From Methylococcus geothermalis (GTDB lineage: Bacteria; Pseudomonadota; Gammaproteobacteria; Methylococcales; Methylococcaceae), in the NCBI RefSeq assembly GCF_012769535.1, contig NZ_CP046565.1, positions 2,742,501 to 2,806,500 of the forward strand: 64,000 nt of DNA, in the 5' to 3' direction. The position numbers and the translations under genes were made by a program. Shown here in pieces: positions 19,371 to 28,316 of the stretch (positions are counted from its first letter, which is position 1; every line of letters begins with the position of its first letter). The notes below the pieces were generated by a model. The model had not been told where the DNA came from and did no database searches. It was given only the letters and a program-made list of their open reading frames with translations.

Positions 19371-19892
19371 TCATCGGGAGGGTGCGAGCCGAGGCTCGAT
19401 ATCAGCCAGGAGCCGGGGCCGCGTCTGGGGACCCAGATGAGTCGCGAGCACCCTGCCGCTGGCATCGAACACCACGCTGAAAGGCAACCCTCCCCCGGCA
19501 TTGCCGAGGCGCGCCGCCAACGCGTCGCCGCCATGCTCGCCGACCAGGATGGGATAGCCGACCGGAAACTTCCGCAGAAACGCTGCGACCCCTTCCCGGC
19601 TCTCCAGCGCGATGCCTACGATCCTGAGCCCGCGCGGCCTGAACTCCGCATACAGTCGGTCCAGCACCGGCATTTCCTCCCGGCACGGCTCGCACCAACT
19701 GGCCCAGAAATTCAGCATGAGCACTTCGGAGCGTTCATCCGACAGGCGCACGGGTTTCCCCGAGAGGTCCGGGAACACGGCTTCCGGCCCCTGCCATTCG
19801 ACCGAACCGGCGGACAGCCAGCGTTGCGCCGCCACTCCCCCCATGACGGCCAGCACGGCGACTGCGATCAGGACGATCCTATCGGACACCAT
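19371..19892 (-). CDS. TlpA/ResA-like membrane-anchored thioredoxin
   Basis: The 173-residue protein starts MVSDRIVLIAVAVLAV, giving a single N-terminal membrane anchor. A periplasmic thioredoxin fold follows with the active site WCEPC (ASWCEPCREEMPVLD) and a later cis-proline region (GGLPFSVV). Such proteins reduce specific periplasmic disulfides, for example in cytochrome c maturation, and draw electrons from DsbD-type transporters. The gene overlaps the 3' end of dsbD by 14 bases, so the two are almost certainly co-expressed and probably work together. The open frame further upstream is the overlapped dsbD region. Confidence 0.88.
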   Translation of the reverse strand: MVSDRIVLIAVAVLAVMGGVAAQRWLSAGSVEWQGPEAVFPDLSGKPVRLSDERSEVLMLNFWASWCEPCREEMPVLDRLYAEFRPRGLRIVGIALESREGVAAFLRKFPVGYPILVGEHGGDALAARLGNAGGGLPFSVVFDASGRVLATHLGPQTRPRLLADIEPRLAPSR

Positions 19893-22098
19893 CGAACACC
19901 CGGTCGAGGTGGTGGAGGAACTTTTCGGGCTCCGTGAACCCCACCAGCCGGAACGGTTTCCGTTCGCTCCGATCGGGGCCGAAAAACAGGGTCGCCGGCG
20001 GACCGACCAGGCCGAAGCGTTGCAGCAGCGCCTGATCGTTGTCGCCGTTTTCGGTGACATCGGCCTTGAGCAGCACGATGTCTTTCAGCTTCGCCTTGAC
20101 CGCGGGATCACTGAAGGTGTAACGATCCATCTCCTTGCAGGACACACACCAGTCCGCGTAGAAATCCAGCATCGCCCAGCGTCCGGCGGCGGCGGCCTCG
20201 CCCAGGCGAGCCTCCAGTTCGTCGACGCTCGCAACCCTGGCGAAAGACACCGGACCGGCATCGGCGGCGGCGCCGGACGAGCCGACCACACCCCGCAAGG
20301 GCTGCAAGGGATCCCGGCTGTCGGCCGCCACCCCCAGCAGCATGAACACCCCATAGGCGGCCATGGCCACTCCCAGCCCTTTCCACAACTTGCGCCAACC
20401 GGAAGCGCCCGCCGGCAGCGCGTCGAGCGCCCCCATGTACACGGACGATACGACGAGCAGCAGTCCCCACAGGAGCATGGCCACGGACAGAGGCACGATC
20501 CGCTCCAGCATCGACACCGCGACCGCCAGCATGGCCACGCCGAACACCGATTTGACCGCATTCATCCACATGCCCGCCTTGGGCAGCAGCTTGCCGGCCG
20601 AGGTACCGATCGCCAGCAGCGGCAGTCCCATGCCCAGCCCCAGGGAGAACAGCGCGAGCCCGCCGAGCAGCGCATCGCCGCTCCGGCCGATGTAGATCAA
20701 TGCCCCCGCGAGCGGCGCCGCCACGCAGGGCCCCACCAGCCCCGCCGACAGCAGCCCCATCACGGCCGCACCGGCCAAGCTGCCGGCATGCTGCTTGGAA
20801 CTGAGTGCGGCAATCCGCGACTGCACGGCGGGGGGAAGCTGGAGCTGGTAGAAGCCGAACATGGACAGCGCCAGTACCACGAACAGGGCGCTGAAAGCTC
20901 CGATGGCCCAGGGATTCTGCAGCGCGGCCTGGAGGTTCGCACCGAACAGCGCGGCCAACACGCCGAAACACGTATAAGCCAGGGCATGGGCGAGCACATA
21001 GGCCAGCGACAGTGAAAACGCCCGGCGCGTGGTGATCGCATGACCGTGGCCGACGATGACGCCGGAAAGAATCGGGATCATCGGAAAAATGCAGGGCGTG
21101 AAGGCGAGCAGGATGCCGAAGCCCAGGAAGCTGAGCATGTTGAGCCAGAGCGAGCCACGCCAGAGCCTGTCGGCGATGCGGTCCTGTTCAGTGATGACGG
21201 TCGCCCCGGCGATCGCGGACACCCCCCCCTCAGCCGCCGCGGGCAGTTCAAGCTCGACCGTCTTCAGCATAGGCGGGTAGCAAACGCCTCTCTCGGCGCA
21301 ACCCTGGAATCCGGCCTCCAGGGTGATGGCGTGCGAACCGCCGCCGGTCCGGAGCAAGGGGATGTCGACAGACACCTCGCCATGGAAGACCTCCACCGCC
21401 CCGAACGCTTCGTCGATCTTCGGCTCGCCGCGCGGGAAGGCATGGCCGCCCAGAGCCACGCCCTCGGAATCGCGCAAGGCGACGCGGAATTTTTCCCGGT
21501 AGAGATAATACCCGGGCGCGATCTGCCAGCTCAGCCGCACGGTATCCGGGCTCGGCGCATCGGCGAAGAAGCGGAATGCCTGGTCCGCCGGCAACAGATC
21601 ACCCGCCGCCGGACCGGCTCCGATGCCCGGGAGCGCGCCGGCCAGGCGCGTGAGCGCACCCACGCCGCTCGTCGCAGCGGTTTTCACTTCGAGCGATCGC
21701 TGGTACGGCGGGAAGCAGACGCCGGCATCGGCGCAACCCTGCACGGTCACTTCCAGTCCCAGCGTCTCCGGCAGCGCGGTTTCCGCCACGAGCGGCAGCC
21801 GCACCTCGATGTGTCCCCGATAGATTTCGACTTCGCCGAAAAACTCATCCTGCTTCTTGTGGCCCTCCGGGAAGACCGGCTCGCCCAGACGGATACCGGC
21901 GGCGCGCGATGCGAACTTGAACTTGCTCCGGTAGAGATAATAGCCATCGGCGATGTCCCAGGACAGCACGGCCGTGCCGGAACCCTCGAGCCGCGTCGCC
22001 ACCGGAAATGCCCGCTCCGGCGGCAAAAGGTCACGGCTGTCGATGGCGAAGGCCGGCATTCCGGCCAGGCATAAGACCAGCAGCAGATAAATCCGCAT
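19879..22098 (-). CDS. dsbD: Thiol:disulfide interchange protein DsbD with two N-terminal alpha domains
   Basis: DsbD passes electrons from cytoplasmic thioredoxin across the inner membrane to periplasmic oxidoreductases. At 739 residues it is much longer than the E. coli protein (about 565) because the periplasmic alpha domain is duplicated. Copy 1 (about 19-145) has the pair Cys122/Cys128 (CADAGVCFPP) and copy 2 (about 165-290) has Cys267/Cys273 (CAERGVCYPP). An eight-helix membrane domain follows with Cys336 (FTPC) and Cys458 (VGPC), then a C-terminal thioredoxin-like gamma domain with WCVSC (Cys651/Cys654). The signal peptide is MRIYLLLVLCLAGMPAFA. The start overlaps the cutA stop (TGATG). 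Confidence 0.95.
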   Translation of the reverse strand: MRIYLLLVLCLAGMPAFAIDSRDLLPPERAFPVATRLEGSGTAVLSWDIADGYYLYRSKFKFASRAAGIRLGEPVFPEGHKKQDEFFGEVEIYRGHIEVRLPLVAETALPETLGLEVTVQGCADAGVCFPPYQRSLEVKTAATSGVGALTRLAGALPGIGAGPAAGDLLPADQAFRFFADAPSPDTVRLSWQIAPGYYLYREKFRVALRDSEGVALGGHAFPRGEPKIDEAFGAVEVFHGEVSVDIPLLRTGGGSHAITLEAGFQGCAERGVCYPPMLKTVELELPAAAEGGVSAIAGATVITEQDRIADRLWRGSLWLNMLSFLGFGILLAFTPCIFPMIPILSGVIVGHGHAITTRRAFSLSLAYVLAHALAYTCFGVLAALFGANLQAALQNPWAIGAFSALFVVLALSMFGFYQLQLPPAVQSRIAALSSKQHAGSLAGAAVMGLLSAGLVGPCVAAPLAGALIYIGRSGDALLGGLALFSLGLGMGLPLLAIGTSAGKLLPKAGMWMNAVKSVFGVAMLAVAVSMLERIVPLSVAMLLWGLLLVVSSVYMGALDALPAGASGWRKLWKGLGVAMAAYGVFMLLGVAADSRDPLQPLRGVVGSSGAAADAGPVSFARVASVDELEARLGEAAAAGRWAMLDFYADWCVSCKEMDRYTFSDPAVKAKLKDIVLLKADVTENGDNDQALLQRFGLVGPPATLFFGPDRSERKPFRLVGFTEPEKFLHHLDRVFDGVR

Positions 22099-22424
22099 CA
22101 CGAAGGTGTCACGCATGTTCCGATCCATTCGAGATATTCCGGCAGACCACTTTGTATGGGAATCGCGATGATTTCGGGAAGTTCATAAGGGTGGTGCTCT
22201 TTCAGCCAGGCTTGCAGTTCCGGCAGGCGGGATTCCAAGGTTTTGGCCAGGAGCAGGCATTCCGCCGATTTCTCGAGGGCGCCCTGCCACAGATAAACCG
22301 ACCGGACCCCGGAAACGATGTTTACGCAGGCCGCCAGCCGTCCCTCGACCAGCCCCTCCGCCAGGATACCGGCGGATTCTTCGTCCGGACAACTACAAAG
22401 CACTAGACAGTAGACCGATGTCAT
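22098..22424 (-). CDS. cutA: CutA1 divalent cation tolerance protein
   Basis: A 108-residue trimeric ferredoxin-like-fold protein linked to copper tolerance in E. coli; its molecular role is unsettled. The sequence has LAACVNIVSGVRSVYLWQG and the C-terminal HHPYELPEIIAIPI, both family hallmarks. cutA-dsbD is a common gammaproteobacterial pair (E. coli cutA1-dsbD), and here the genes are translationally coupled by overlap. It is divergent from fxsA with about 40 bases between the starts. Confidence 0.95.
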   Translation of the reverse strand: MTSVYCLVLCSCPDEESAGILAEGLVEGRLAACVNIVSGVRSVYLWQGALEKSAECLLLAKTLESRLPELQAWLKEHHPYELPEIIAIPIQSGLPEYLEWIGTCVTPS

Positions 22425-22465
22425 GGCAGAAAGTGCGCCACTTCAATTGCAGAAACACTGCGTCG

Positions 22466-22888
22466 ATGAATCCGTTGAAACTTGCCATCCTGGCGCTCCT
22501 GCTGTTGCCGATCGCCGAAATCTACGTCCTGATCCATGTCGGCGGCCTGCTCGGCTTCCTTCCCACCATTCTGCTGCTGGGCTGCGCGGCGCTGACCGGC
22601 ACCTATCTGCTGCAAACCCAGGGACTGAAGACCTTCGGCCGCATCCAGCAGAGCCTGGATGCCGGACGCCTTCCCGCGCAGGACATGATCGAGGGCGGCC
22701 TGATCTTCGCCGCCGGCATCCTGCTGCTGATACCCGGCTTCATTTCCGACGGGATGAGCCTTTTCCTGCTGCTGCCGGCCTCGCGCCGCTGGCTGGCGGG
22801 CTACCTCGTCGATCACGCGCTCCAGGGTCTCCAGTCGCCCGATTCCGGCTCCCGCACGATCGAAGGCCAGTGCCGGCGAGAGGACTAG
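22466..22888 (+). CDS. fxsA: FxsA family membrane protein
   Basis: A 140-residue cytoplasmic membrane protein of the FxsA family, known in E. coli for reducing F plasmid exclusion of phage T7. The start at 22466 (MNPLKLAILALLLLPIAEIYVLI) leads straight into the first hydrophobic helix. The conserved glutamate of that helix and the GTYLLQTQGLKTFGRIQQSLDAGRLPAQDMIEGGLIFAAG core are present. The final 20 residues are hydrophilic. It is divergent from cutA. Confidence 0.9.
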   Translation: MNPLKLAILALLLLPIAEIYVLIHVGGLLGFLPTILLLGCAALTGTYLLQTQGLKTFGRIQQSLDAGRLPAQDMIEGGLIFAAGILLLIPGFISDGMSLFLLLPASRRWLAGYLVDHALQGLQSPDSGSRTIEGQCRRED

Positions 22889-22926
22889 CCGGGGCGCCTC
22901 CTTGCGCCAGCAGAAACCGCCGTCCT

Positions 22927-23193
22927 TTAGTGGGATTCAGTATCGGAATGGGGGCAACCACCGCCGGCCGTCGGCTCATTCGGGTCTACGGTGCTCTTGG
23001 ACAGACCGGAATACACTGGGCACCAGCGCATGAACGCAGTCGCCACGAGGACGATGCCGATCAGCAGCAGGACAATGTTTCCCATGAAGACAGAAAGCAG
23101 CAGCGCCGCGGCGCCGCCTATCATGCGGTACTGGCGATCTTTCAGGCCGACGTTGAGCTCACGCTTTAGCATTTTCTTATAATCAAAAGCCAT
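22927..23193 (-). CDS. Small inner-membrane protein, DUF2892 type
   Basis: An 88-residue protein (MAFDYKKMLKRELNVGLKD...) with a short amphipathic N-terminus and two adjacent hydrophobic segments at about 24-38 and 39-55. The motif FMRWCPVYSGL after the second helix matches the YgaP-like DUF2892 family, which in other proteins is fused to rhodanese domains. The function is unknown. It stands between fxsA (convergent) and uvrD (divergent) with no operon partner. The open frame extends upstream of 23193, but only this part resembles a known family. Confidence 0.8.
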   Translation of the reverse strand: MAFDYKKMLKRELNVGLKDRQYRMIGGAAALLLSVFMGNIVLLLIGIVLVATAFMRWCPVYSGLSKSTVDPNEPTAGGGCPHSDTESH

Positions 23194-23349
23194 GTCATAA
23201 CCTCCTCTTAAACGTGCAGTTCGCGTAGCAAAAACCCTTCCCCCAAGGGGCTGGGCGAGGAAAACGGCCATGGCGCGGGCCGCCATCGCCGTCGAGTAGA
23301 GCCTCGCGATTGTGCAGGCTCCCCAGGTATTGCGCAAGACAGGTGTAAA

Positions 23350-25521
23350 ATGCCCGTCATGGACATCACCGACATCATCGCCCCCCTCAACGAGGCCCAG
23401 CGCGAGGCCGTCACCGCCCCGGAGCGCTCCCTGCTGGTGCTGGCCGGTGCCGGCAGCGGCAAGACCCGCGTCCTGGTGCACCGCATCGCCTGGCTGTTCA
23501 AGGCCGAAGGCGTGTCACCGCATGCCGTCCTCGCCGTGACCTTCACCAACAAGGCGGCGAACGAGATGAAAGCGCGTATCGAGTCGCTGCTCGACCTGCC
23601 GACCCAGGGCCTTTGGGTCGGCACCTTCCACGGCCTGGCGCACCGCTTCCTACGCCGACATGCGGCCGAGGCCGGGCTGCCCGACGGTTTCCAGATTCTC
23701 GATTCCGATGACCAGTACCGGCTGATCCGCCGGCTGCTCAAGACCCTGGAACTGGACGAGGCGCGCTGGCCGCCGCGCCAGATCCAGTGGTACATCAACG
23801 CCCAGAAGGACGAAGGCCGCCGGGCCAGGAACCTGCCAGACTCCTACGACCCGTTCGAGAAGCAGATGCGGCGGATCTATCTGGCCTACGAGGCACTGTG
23901 CGAGCGCTCCGGCCTGGTCGATTTCGCCGAGTTGCTGCTGCGCACCCACGAATTCCTCCGCGACAACGCCGACGTCCTTGCGCACTACCAGGAACGCTTT
24001 CAGCACGTGCTGGTCGACGAATTCCAGGACACCAACAGCGTCCAGTACGCCTGGCTGCGGCTTTTGACTCAGGAACGGGACAACCTCAGCGTAGTGGGCG
24101 ACGACGATCAGTCCATCTACGGCTGGCGCGGCGCCAAGATCGAGAACCTGCACCGCTTCCGCCAGGATTATCCGCGCCACCGGCTGGTCCGCCTGGAGCA
24201 GAACTACCGATCCACCGGCAACATTCTCAGCGCTGCAAACGCGCTGATCGCCAAGAACGAGAGCCGGCTGGGCAAGAATCTGTGGACGCAGGGCGGCGCG
24301 GGCGAGCCGATCTCGGTCTATGCCGCGTTCAACGAACAGGAAGAGGCCTATTTCGTGGTCGAGCGGATCCGCCGCTGGGTCGAGGAAGGCGGCCGGCGCA
24401 GCGACGCGGCCATCCTCTACCGCTCCAACGCCCAGTCGCGCCAATTCGAGGAAAAGCTGCTCGCTCTCGGCATACCCTACCGGGTTTACGGCGGCCAGCG
24501 CTTCTTCGAGCGCGCCGAGATCAAGGATGCCCTGGCCTACCTACGGATGATGGCGAACCGCCACGATGATCCCGGTTTCGAGCGGGTCATCAACACGCCG
24601 ACCCGCGGCATCGGCGCCAAGACCCTCGATCTGATCCGCGATCTGGCGCGGTTCGAGCAGCTGTCGTTGTGGGCCGCCGCGGAGAAGCTGATCGGCAGCG
24701 GCACGCTGCCCGCCCGGGCAGCCGGCGCCCTGGCCGGATTCCTGGAGCTCGTCGACGCCATGGCGACGGCGGCACAGGGGCAGGCGCTGTGGGAACAGGT
24801 GCAGCTCGCGGTCAACGGCTCGGGATTGCTGGAGTATTACCGCAAGGAAAAAGGCGAACAGGCGGAAGCCAGGGTAGAGAACCTGGAGGAACTGATCGGC
24901 GCCGCCCGCCAGTTCGAGCTGGAACCGCTGATCGATCCCGAACTGGGCGGCCTCGACCAGTTCCTCGCCCATGCGGCGCTGGAAGCCGGCGAGAACCAGG
25001 GCGAAAGCTTCGAGGACTGTGTCCAGCTCATGACCCTGCATGCCGCCAAAGGCTTGGAATTCGATCTGGTGTTTCTGGTCGGGCTGGAAGAAGGCTTGTT
25101 TCCCAGCCTGCAATCGCTGGAAGACCCGACCCGGCTGGAAGAAGAACGCCGGCTCTGCTACGTCGGCATCACCCGGGCGCGGCGCAAGCTCTATATCACC
25201 CATGCGGAGTGCCGGCGGCTCTACGGCAAGGAGACCTACCCGCGGCCTTCCCGCTTCCTGCGCGAACTGCCGCCGGATTGTCTGGAAGACATCAGGATGA
25301 AGGGAGGCGTCAGCCGGCCCGTCGCATCACCATCGACTCAGCCGGCTGCCAGCGCTCCCGGAGGGCTAAGACTGGGCCAGCGGGTTCGCCACGGCAAATT
25401 CGGCGAGGGCGTGATTCTGCAGCAGGAGGGCGACGGGGCCCAGGCTCGGGTCCACGTCAATTTCGCGGATGCGGGCGCCAAATGGCTGATGCTGGCTTAT
25501 GCCAACCTGGAACCGATCTGA
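23350..25521 (+). CDS. uvrD: DNA helicase II (UvrD)
   Basis: A superfamily 1A 3'-5' helicase acting in mismatch and nucleotide excision repair. The 723-residue length matches UvrD (E. coli 720). Motifs seen in order: Walker A AGAGSGKTR, Ia TFTNKAANEMK, II VDEFQDTN, III GDDDQSIYGWRGA, IV LEQNYRS, V LMTLHAAKGLEFD and VI VGITRAR. The C-terminal extension ends in a Tudor-like segment (GQRVRHGKFGEGVIL) used by UvrD to bind RNA polymerase, which supports UvrD over Rep. ATG codons at 23350 and 23359 are both possible. Confidence 0.95.
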   Translation: MPVMDITDIIAPLNEAQREAVTAPERSLLVLAGAGSGKTRVLVHRIAWLFKAEGVSPHAVLAVTFTNKAANEMKARIESLLDLPTQGLWVGTFHGLAHRFLRRHAAEAGLPDGFQILDSDDQYRLIRRLLKTLELDEARWPPRQIQWYINAQKDEGRRARNLPDSYDPFEKQMRRIYLAYEALCERSGLVDFAELLLRTHEFLRDNADVLAHYQERFQHVLVDEFQDTNSVQYAWLRLLTQERDNLSVVGDDDQSIYGWRGAKIENLHRFRQDYPRHRLVRLEQNYRSTGNILSAANALIAKNESRLGKNLWTQGGAGEPISVYAAFNEQEEAYFVVERIRRWVEEGGRRSDAAILYRSNAQSRQFEEKLLALGIPYRVYGGQRFFERAEIKDALAYLRMMANRHDDPGFERVINTPTRGIGAKTLDLIRDLARFEQLSLWAAAEKLIGSGTLPARAAGALAGFLELVDAMATAAQGQALWEQVQLAVNGSGLLEYYRKEKGEQAEARVENLEELIGAARQFELEPLIDPELGGLDQFLAHAALEAGENQGESFEDCVQLMTLHAAKGLEFDLVFLVGLEEGLFPSLQSLEDPTRLEEERRLCYVGITRARRKLYITHAECRRLYGKETYPRPSRFLRELPPDCLEDIRMKGGVSRPVASPSTQPAASAPGGLRLGQRVRHGKFGEGVILQQEGDGAQARVHVNFADAGAKWLMLAYANLEPI

Positions 25522-25816
25522 CGACCCCCAAAAAAAGCTGGCGGCAAGCGGCGCATCCTTGCGCAGATCTCCGTTCAAAAACACTCGACCGCCAGACAAA
25601 GTGAGGTTATGCGCCATATGTGATGCAACCCGGATGCCAAGCCCTGCAGCCCTGGAATTTCCTAGGTTTCCCGATCGGCGGCCGATCGCTCTTCCCGCCT
25701 GGCGAGTCAAAACTCGTAATGTTGATGGCTTTTCACACAGCATCCTGTCGCCATTCCATGCCGGCAGGAACCTATGCCATCATCGCCCCTCCACGAATAC
25801 AGCCCCTGGTGAAACC

Positions 25817-26131
25817 ATGCCCGATGCGACTGCCGGCGCTCCACGATTCTTCCTGACCTACAGCGGCGTGAGCCTGCCCCTCAACCTGATGACCGAACTG
25901 GAACCGCAACAGATCGGCCACCGGAATACCTACTTTCAGGGCCATTTCGACGACCAGGGCCGTCTGGTCGGTCTGCGGAAGATGGTTTACGGGGAAGTCG
26001 AAATGGAACACCGTTACGCCTATCACCAGAACGGCAAACTCAAGCGGGCGGAAATCACCGACGCCGACGGCGAACTCACCGTATTGGATTTCGACGAAGC
26101 GGGCCTGCGCCTCACCGCCGCCGCGGACTGA
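25817..26131 (+). CDS. Small protein of unknown function (104 residues)
   Basis: The product begins MPDATAGAPRFFLTYSG and has no signal peptide or membrane segment. It contains a run of short beta-hairpin-like units (NRNTYFQGHFDDQGRL-like and YHQNGKLKRAEITDADGE) reminiscent of MORN or YD-type repeats. It resembles uncharacterised proteins of about 100 residues from other gammaproteobacteria, perhaps DUF6156, but I cannot confirm the family. It converges on the spermidine-synthase-like gene with a single base between the stops. The 295 bases between uvrD and this gene hold nothing I can identify. Confidence 0.65.
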   Translation: MPDATAGAPRFFLTYSGVSLPLNLMTELEPQQIGHRNTYFQGHFDDQGRLVGLRKMVYGEVEMEHRYAYHQNGKLKRAEITDADGELTVLDFDEAGLRLTAAAD

Positions 26132-26132
26132 A

Positions 26133-26951
26133 TCAGCCGAAGAGGGCGCGGTTCGACTGCTGCAGGGCGCGTAGGAAACGACTGAATTCGATGCCCAGGC
26201 CGGCTTCGAGCCGCCGGGCCCGCTGCGCCATCGCCCTGGCAGTCGCCGGTTCCGGTTCGGACCCAAGCGCAAACCCGATCAGGTTGCCCCGGCCCGGAAC
26301 CGCCAATCGGAAGGAGGGCCCGTCGAAGGCTGTCGCCATCATCCCCAGCACCCGCTTGCAGGCCATGGCTTGTGTGCCCCAGAGATTGATGCCGAACACG
26401 CCTTCCCTCCGCAGCGCGCCGGCGCAGTCCAGATAGAGCGGCTCGTCTCCCACCAGGGGCGCCATGCCTTGTGCATCGAACAGATCCACAAGAATGAGAT
26501 CGTAGGAGCAGGGCCGTTCCGTCCTCGCCTCTTTCACGAACTCGGCGGCATCCCCGACCGTGACCGACAAGCGCGGATCCTCCGGCAGACCGAAGAAACG
26601 GTGAGCGGCCTGGACGACCATCTCGCGCTGCTCCACCACGTCGATGCGGCTCGCCGGCAAGTGCTGGAACAAGGCCTTCGCCAAAGAGCCGCCGCCGAGT
26701 CCGAGCAGCAGAATGGCGGCGGGCTCCGGCTGGAACAGCAGCGCGCTCAGCAGGGCGCGGACATACGGCAGCTCCACCCTGTCCGGCTCCTGAAGGCACA
26801 TGGCGCTCTGGCGAGCCGGCGTCCCGAAATGCAGGGTCCTCACGCCGAAGGCGTCAACCACTTCGATGGAACCGTATCCATCGCGGGCGAAGTGGACGAG
26901 GGACCCGCCGAACTTCTGCGGTGTCGGATCATTTTTCGGCAAAGGCATCAA
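26133..26951 (-). CDS. Spermidine-synthase-like methyltransferase-fold protein
   Basis: The 272-residue protein has the SpeE-type fold: a short N-terminal beta segment (GSIEVVDAFGVRTLHFG), the nucleotide-binding LLLGLGGGSLAKALF at about 80-94 and the acidic DVVEQREMVV. The catalytic-loop region DLILVDLFDAQGMAP follows at about 152-166. True spermidine synthases have a catalytic aspartate in the D-S/A-D-P region. Here DLFDAQG keeps acidic residues but not the usual context, so the substrate is unclear. No adenosylmethionine decarboxylase is nearby. Confidence 0.75.
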   Translation of the reverse strand: MMPLPKNDPTPQKFGGSLVHFARDGYGSIEVVDAFGVRTLHFGTPARQSAMCLQEPDRVELPYVRALLSALLFQPEPAAILLLGLGGGSLAKALFQHLPASRIDVVEQREMVVQAAHRFFGLPEDPRLSVTVGDAAEFVKEARTERPCSYDLILVDLFDAQGMAPLVGDEPLYLDCAGALRREGVFGINLWGTQAMACKRVLGMMATAFDGPSFRLAVPGRGNLIGFALGSEPEPATARAMAQRARRLEAGLGIEFSRFLRALQQSNRALFG

Positions 26952-27286
26952 CGCTCCCGGTAAGGATGCGCCGGGTCATATCCCACAGAAACTGAGGCGA
27001 TTGCCTCAGTCTCGCGCTTCCCCGACGCCCTCGTGTGGCCGTTGTCCCGGACTGCGCGCCGCCTGCAGGGAGAGGCACGGCTTTTGCGTAAAGTAACCAC
27101 CGAACACTTTGCCTTTTCTGGGGTAGACCAGGGACCGACACACTTCTTCTTCGCGAAGACTGCATTCTCCTCTCCCAAGTCTTGCACTCACGTCCTCTCC
27201 ATCGACTGCTCGTCCCTGGTTCATTTTCCCCCTAAGGGGGCTCGTGTTCCGGCTGTATAATCCGGGGCCATCCATTCTCTCACCGC
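26952..27286. other. Intergenic region with a palindrome and a -10-like box
   Basis: These 335 bases have no supportable gene. Near the right end is the short palindrome CCCCCTAAGGGGG (27228-27240), followed by a perfect TATAAT (27256-27261) placed 25 bases before the alpha/beta hydrolase ATG. The hexamer 17 bases upstream of that box (TAAGGG) does not look like a sigma-70 -35 element. If this is the promoter, it would need an activator or a different sigma factor. The remainder is featureless to me. Confidence 0.4.
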
Positions 27287-28306
27287 ATGTCCGCCATGCA
27301 CCGCCGTTTCCGCTTCAGGTCCAGTCATGCCCTGGTTTGCCTGGCACTCCTCGCGATGCAGACAGCCTGCGCCCCGCTGATCAATCGCCCCGGCCCGGAA
27401 GCGACGGTGCCGCGGCTGCACACCGCGCATTTCGTCGCCGCCGACGGAGCGGTGTTGCCGGTCCGGCACTGGCTGCCACGCGCTGCGCGCCCCAAGGCCG
27501 TGATCGTCGCCCTGCATGGCTTCAACGACTACAGCCACGCGTTCGAACCTTTGGGAAGCTACCTGGAGATCCGCGGCATCGGCTGCTATGCCTACGACCA
27601 GCGCGGCTTCGGCCTGGCGCCGGGGCGCGGGCTCTGGGCCGGTGTCGAGGCCTACGCCCGCGATCTCGAGGCCATCGTCGGACAGGTCCGGGCACGGCAT
27701 CCCGGCGTACCCGTCTACGTGCTCGGAGAAAGCATGGGCGGCGCCGTGGCCATCGTCGCCATGACTTCCGCCCTGCCTCCGCGGGCCGACGGCCTCATCC
27801 TGTCGGCGCCGGCAGTGTGGTCGCGGGAGACCATGCCCTGGTACCAGCGCTCCCTGCTGGCCTTGAGTTCGCATACCGTGCCCTGGCTCCGTCTCACCGG
27901 CGAAGGACTGGGGGTGATGGCGTCGGACAATATCGAGATGCTCCGCGGCCTGGGGCGCGACCCCAATGTCATCAAGGCCACCCGGGTCGACGCGATCCAC
28001 GGCCTGGCGGACCTGATGGACGCCGCCCAGGAGCGGGTCGCGGCGCTGCGGACGCCGACCCTGGTCCTCTACGGCGAACGCGACGAAATCATTCCGCGGC
28101 CACCGGTCATGGCCCTGCTGGGCAAGCTCCCGCCTGGCACCCGCTTCGCCTATTACCGGCAGGGCTATCATCTGCTGCTGCGAGACCTGCAGGCCGACAA
28201 ACCCTGGCGCGACATCGCGGCCTGGGTGACGGCGCCATCGGAACCGCTACCGTCCGGCGCCGAAAGGCAGGCAGCCGAAGGCTTCCCCGCGCCGGACGAC
28301 ACCTGA
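27287..28306 (+). CDS. Alpha/beta hydrolase lipoprotein, monoacylglycerol-lipase-like
   Basis: The 339-residue protein has a lipoprotein signal ending in the lipobox QTAC (Cys28), so it is likely anchored in an envelope membrane. The hydrolase core shows the oxyanion region ALHGFNDYS, the nucleophile elbow GESMGG with the catalytic serine, and a late YGERDEIIP with the acid. The histidine is in YRQGYHLLL. The pattern is closest to serine aminopeptidase/monoglyceride lipase (Hydrolase_4) proteins. The substrate is unknown. It converges on tex with ten bases between stops. Confidence 0.85.
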   Translation: MSAMHRRFRFRSSHALVCLALLAMQTACAPLINRPGPEATVPRLHTAHFVAADGAVLPVRHWLPRAARPKAVIVALHGFNDYSHAFEPLGSYLEIRGIGCYAYDQRGFGLAPGRGLWAGVEAYARDLEAIVGQVRARHPGVPVYVLGESMGGAVAIVAMTSALPPRADGLILSAPAVWSRETMPWYQRSLLALSSHTVPWLRLTGEGLGVMASDNIEMLRGLGRDPNVIKATRVDAIHGLADLMDAAQERVAALRTPTLVLYGERDEIIPRPPVMALLGKLPPGTRFAYYRQGYHLLLRDLQADKPWRDIAAWVTAPSEPLPSGAERQAAEGFPAPDDT

Positions 28307-28316
28307 AACACAAAAC

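Noticed and set aside
27003-27187. Short minus-strand frames in the gap before the alpha/beta hydrolase gene
   Set aside because: Several overlapping frames with frequent Arg/Ser and no ribosome binding site or recognisable motif; treated as non-coding.
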